From Arsenophonus sp. aPb (GTDB lineage: Bacteria; Pseudomonadota; Gammaproteobacteria; Enterobacterales; Enterobacteriaceae), in the NCBI RefSeq assembly GCF_029873475.1, contig NZ_CP123499.1:2790001-2854000 (forward strand): a DNA stretch of 64,000 nucleotides. The letters run 5' to 3'. Of the stretch, positions 63,505 through 64,000 are shown one piece after another. The notes beneath the pieces were generated by a model. That model saw only the letters and a program-made list of their open reading frames with translations, was not told where the DNA came from and did no database searches. Within the stretch, counting starts at the first letter, position 1. Every line of letters starts with the position of its first letter. The position numbers and the translations under genes were made by a program.

Positions 63505-64000
63505 ATGAAACGACAAATGAGCAAATTTAAGTTTTGGCTTAACATTATATTAACACTGATTGTTTTAGCGCTTATTGGCTGGAACTTAGCTGATTTTAAT
63601 CAATCAAAAGCACCTGCTATGATTGAAAATAGTCAACCAAATTATCAAACTGCCAATGCCGTTACTCATGTCTATGACCCAATGGGCAAATTGGCTTATA
63701 AGTTGATAACGGATGAGACACACCACTATTCGAGTAGTAAAATTAGTTGGTTTATTAATCCAGTATTAACAACCTACGACACCAAAAGTATTCCTACTTG
63801 GGCCATACGCGCCAATAAAGCCAAATTAACGAGCGACAATATGCTCTATTTATATGGTAATGTTCAAGTAAATAGCTTAAATCCAACTTCAGATTTACAA
63901 CAAATTTTGACAGAAAGTGCCATCGTTAACCTAATTACCCAGGATGTTTCATCCAATGATAAAGTGACGGTAATTGGTATCGGTTTACGATCAGTGGGTA
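63505..64000 (+). CDS. lptC: LPS transport protein LptC (3' end beyond window)
   Basis: Bitopic inner-membrane protein that receives LPS from LptB2FG and passes it to LptA. The visible 165 codons show one N-terminal membrane helix (FWLNIILTLIVLALIGWNL) and the periplasmic beta-jellyroll start: KISWFINPVLTTYDTKSIPT, AIRANKAKLTSDNMLYLYGN and NLITQDVSSNDKVTV. ATG 63505 is used; an internal ATG at residue 5 aligns better with the E. coli start. The window ends about 25 codons before the expected stop. Confidence 0.94.
   Translation, partial: MKRQMSKFKFWLNIILTLIVLALIGWNLADFNQSKAPAMIENSQPNYQTANAVTHVYDPMGKLAYKLITDETHHYSSSKISWFINPVLTTYDTKSIPTWAIRANKAKLTSDNMLYLYGNVQVNSLNPTSDLQQILTESAIVNLITQDVSSNDKVTVIGIGLRSVG

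Overview
The window reads as chromosome of a low-GC enteric gammaproteobacterium (Enterobacterales, probably Morganellaceae). The housekeeping blocks keep E. coli gene order and close protein similarity (rsmI-lpoA-yraN-diaA-dolP, mtgA-elbB-arcZ-arcB, sspBA, rplM-rpsI, zapE, zapG, degQ-degS, murA-ibaG, mlaBCDEF, kdsD-kdsC-lptC). The DNA is visibly AT-rich and has long, almost gene-free spacers. An Arsenophonus/Proteus/Providencia-like genome, possibly insect-associated, would fit; this is inference and no species marker was tested.

Layout. (1) 1-9,310, minus strand: a Fur-box-preceded iron operon holding an NIS siderophore synthetase, a TonB receptor, a lipoprotein binding protein, two permeases, an ATPase and a FhuF-like reductase. 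The reductase is frameshifted just before its Fe-S cysteines. (2) 9,494-14,345, minus strand: trehalose uptake and phosphorolysis (TreB-type PTS permease, GH65 phosphorylase, beta-phosphoglucomutase). (3) 14,346-23,437: a very AT-rich accessory stretch with a GT4-GT2-radical SAM operon, a duplicated alpha/beta-barrel protein, a LysR regulator and about 1.6 kb of non-coding DNA with a 7-bp tandem repeat. (4) 23,438-31,765: fadH, alx under a yybP-ykoY (Mn2+/pH) riboswitch, and the yqjA-yqjD-yqjE-yqjK-yqjF-yhaJ-yhaK block. (5) 31,963-39,886: a PRD/PTS-domain regulator and an eight-gene operon of poorly characterised families (free PRD domain, SFCGSGGAGA protein, DUF4312, DUF4311, DUF4310, amidohydrolase, SelA-like PLP enzyme, KDGP-type aldolase). 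(6) 39,991-64,000: rnpB and the conserved core blocks, ending inside lptC.

How the parts work together. Region 1 makes a carboxylate/hydroxamate-type siderophore and imports its ferric form. Region 2 should turn trehalose-6-phosphate into glucose-6-phosphate plus beta-glucose-1-phosphate without a hydrolase. Region 5 looks like uptake and breakdown of an unknown amino-sugar acid. It has a phospho-sugar aldolase but no kinase, so phosphorylation during transport by a PTS-like device is a reasonable hypothesis. Region 3 is the best candidate for an undescribed biosynthetic pathway: two glycosyltransferases translationally linked to a HemN-like radical SAM enzyme.

Two genes (fhuF-like and GT4) each look one base short at a run of eight A/T. 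Either these are assembly homopolymer errors or they are real slippage or decay sites; raw reads would tell. Function calls rest on motifs and remembered family similarity, since no database search was possible.
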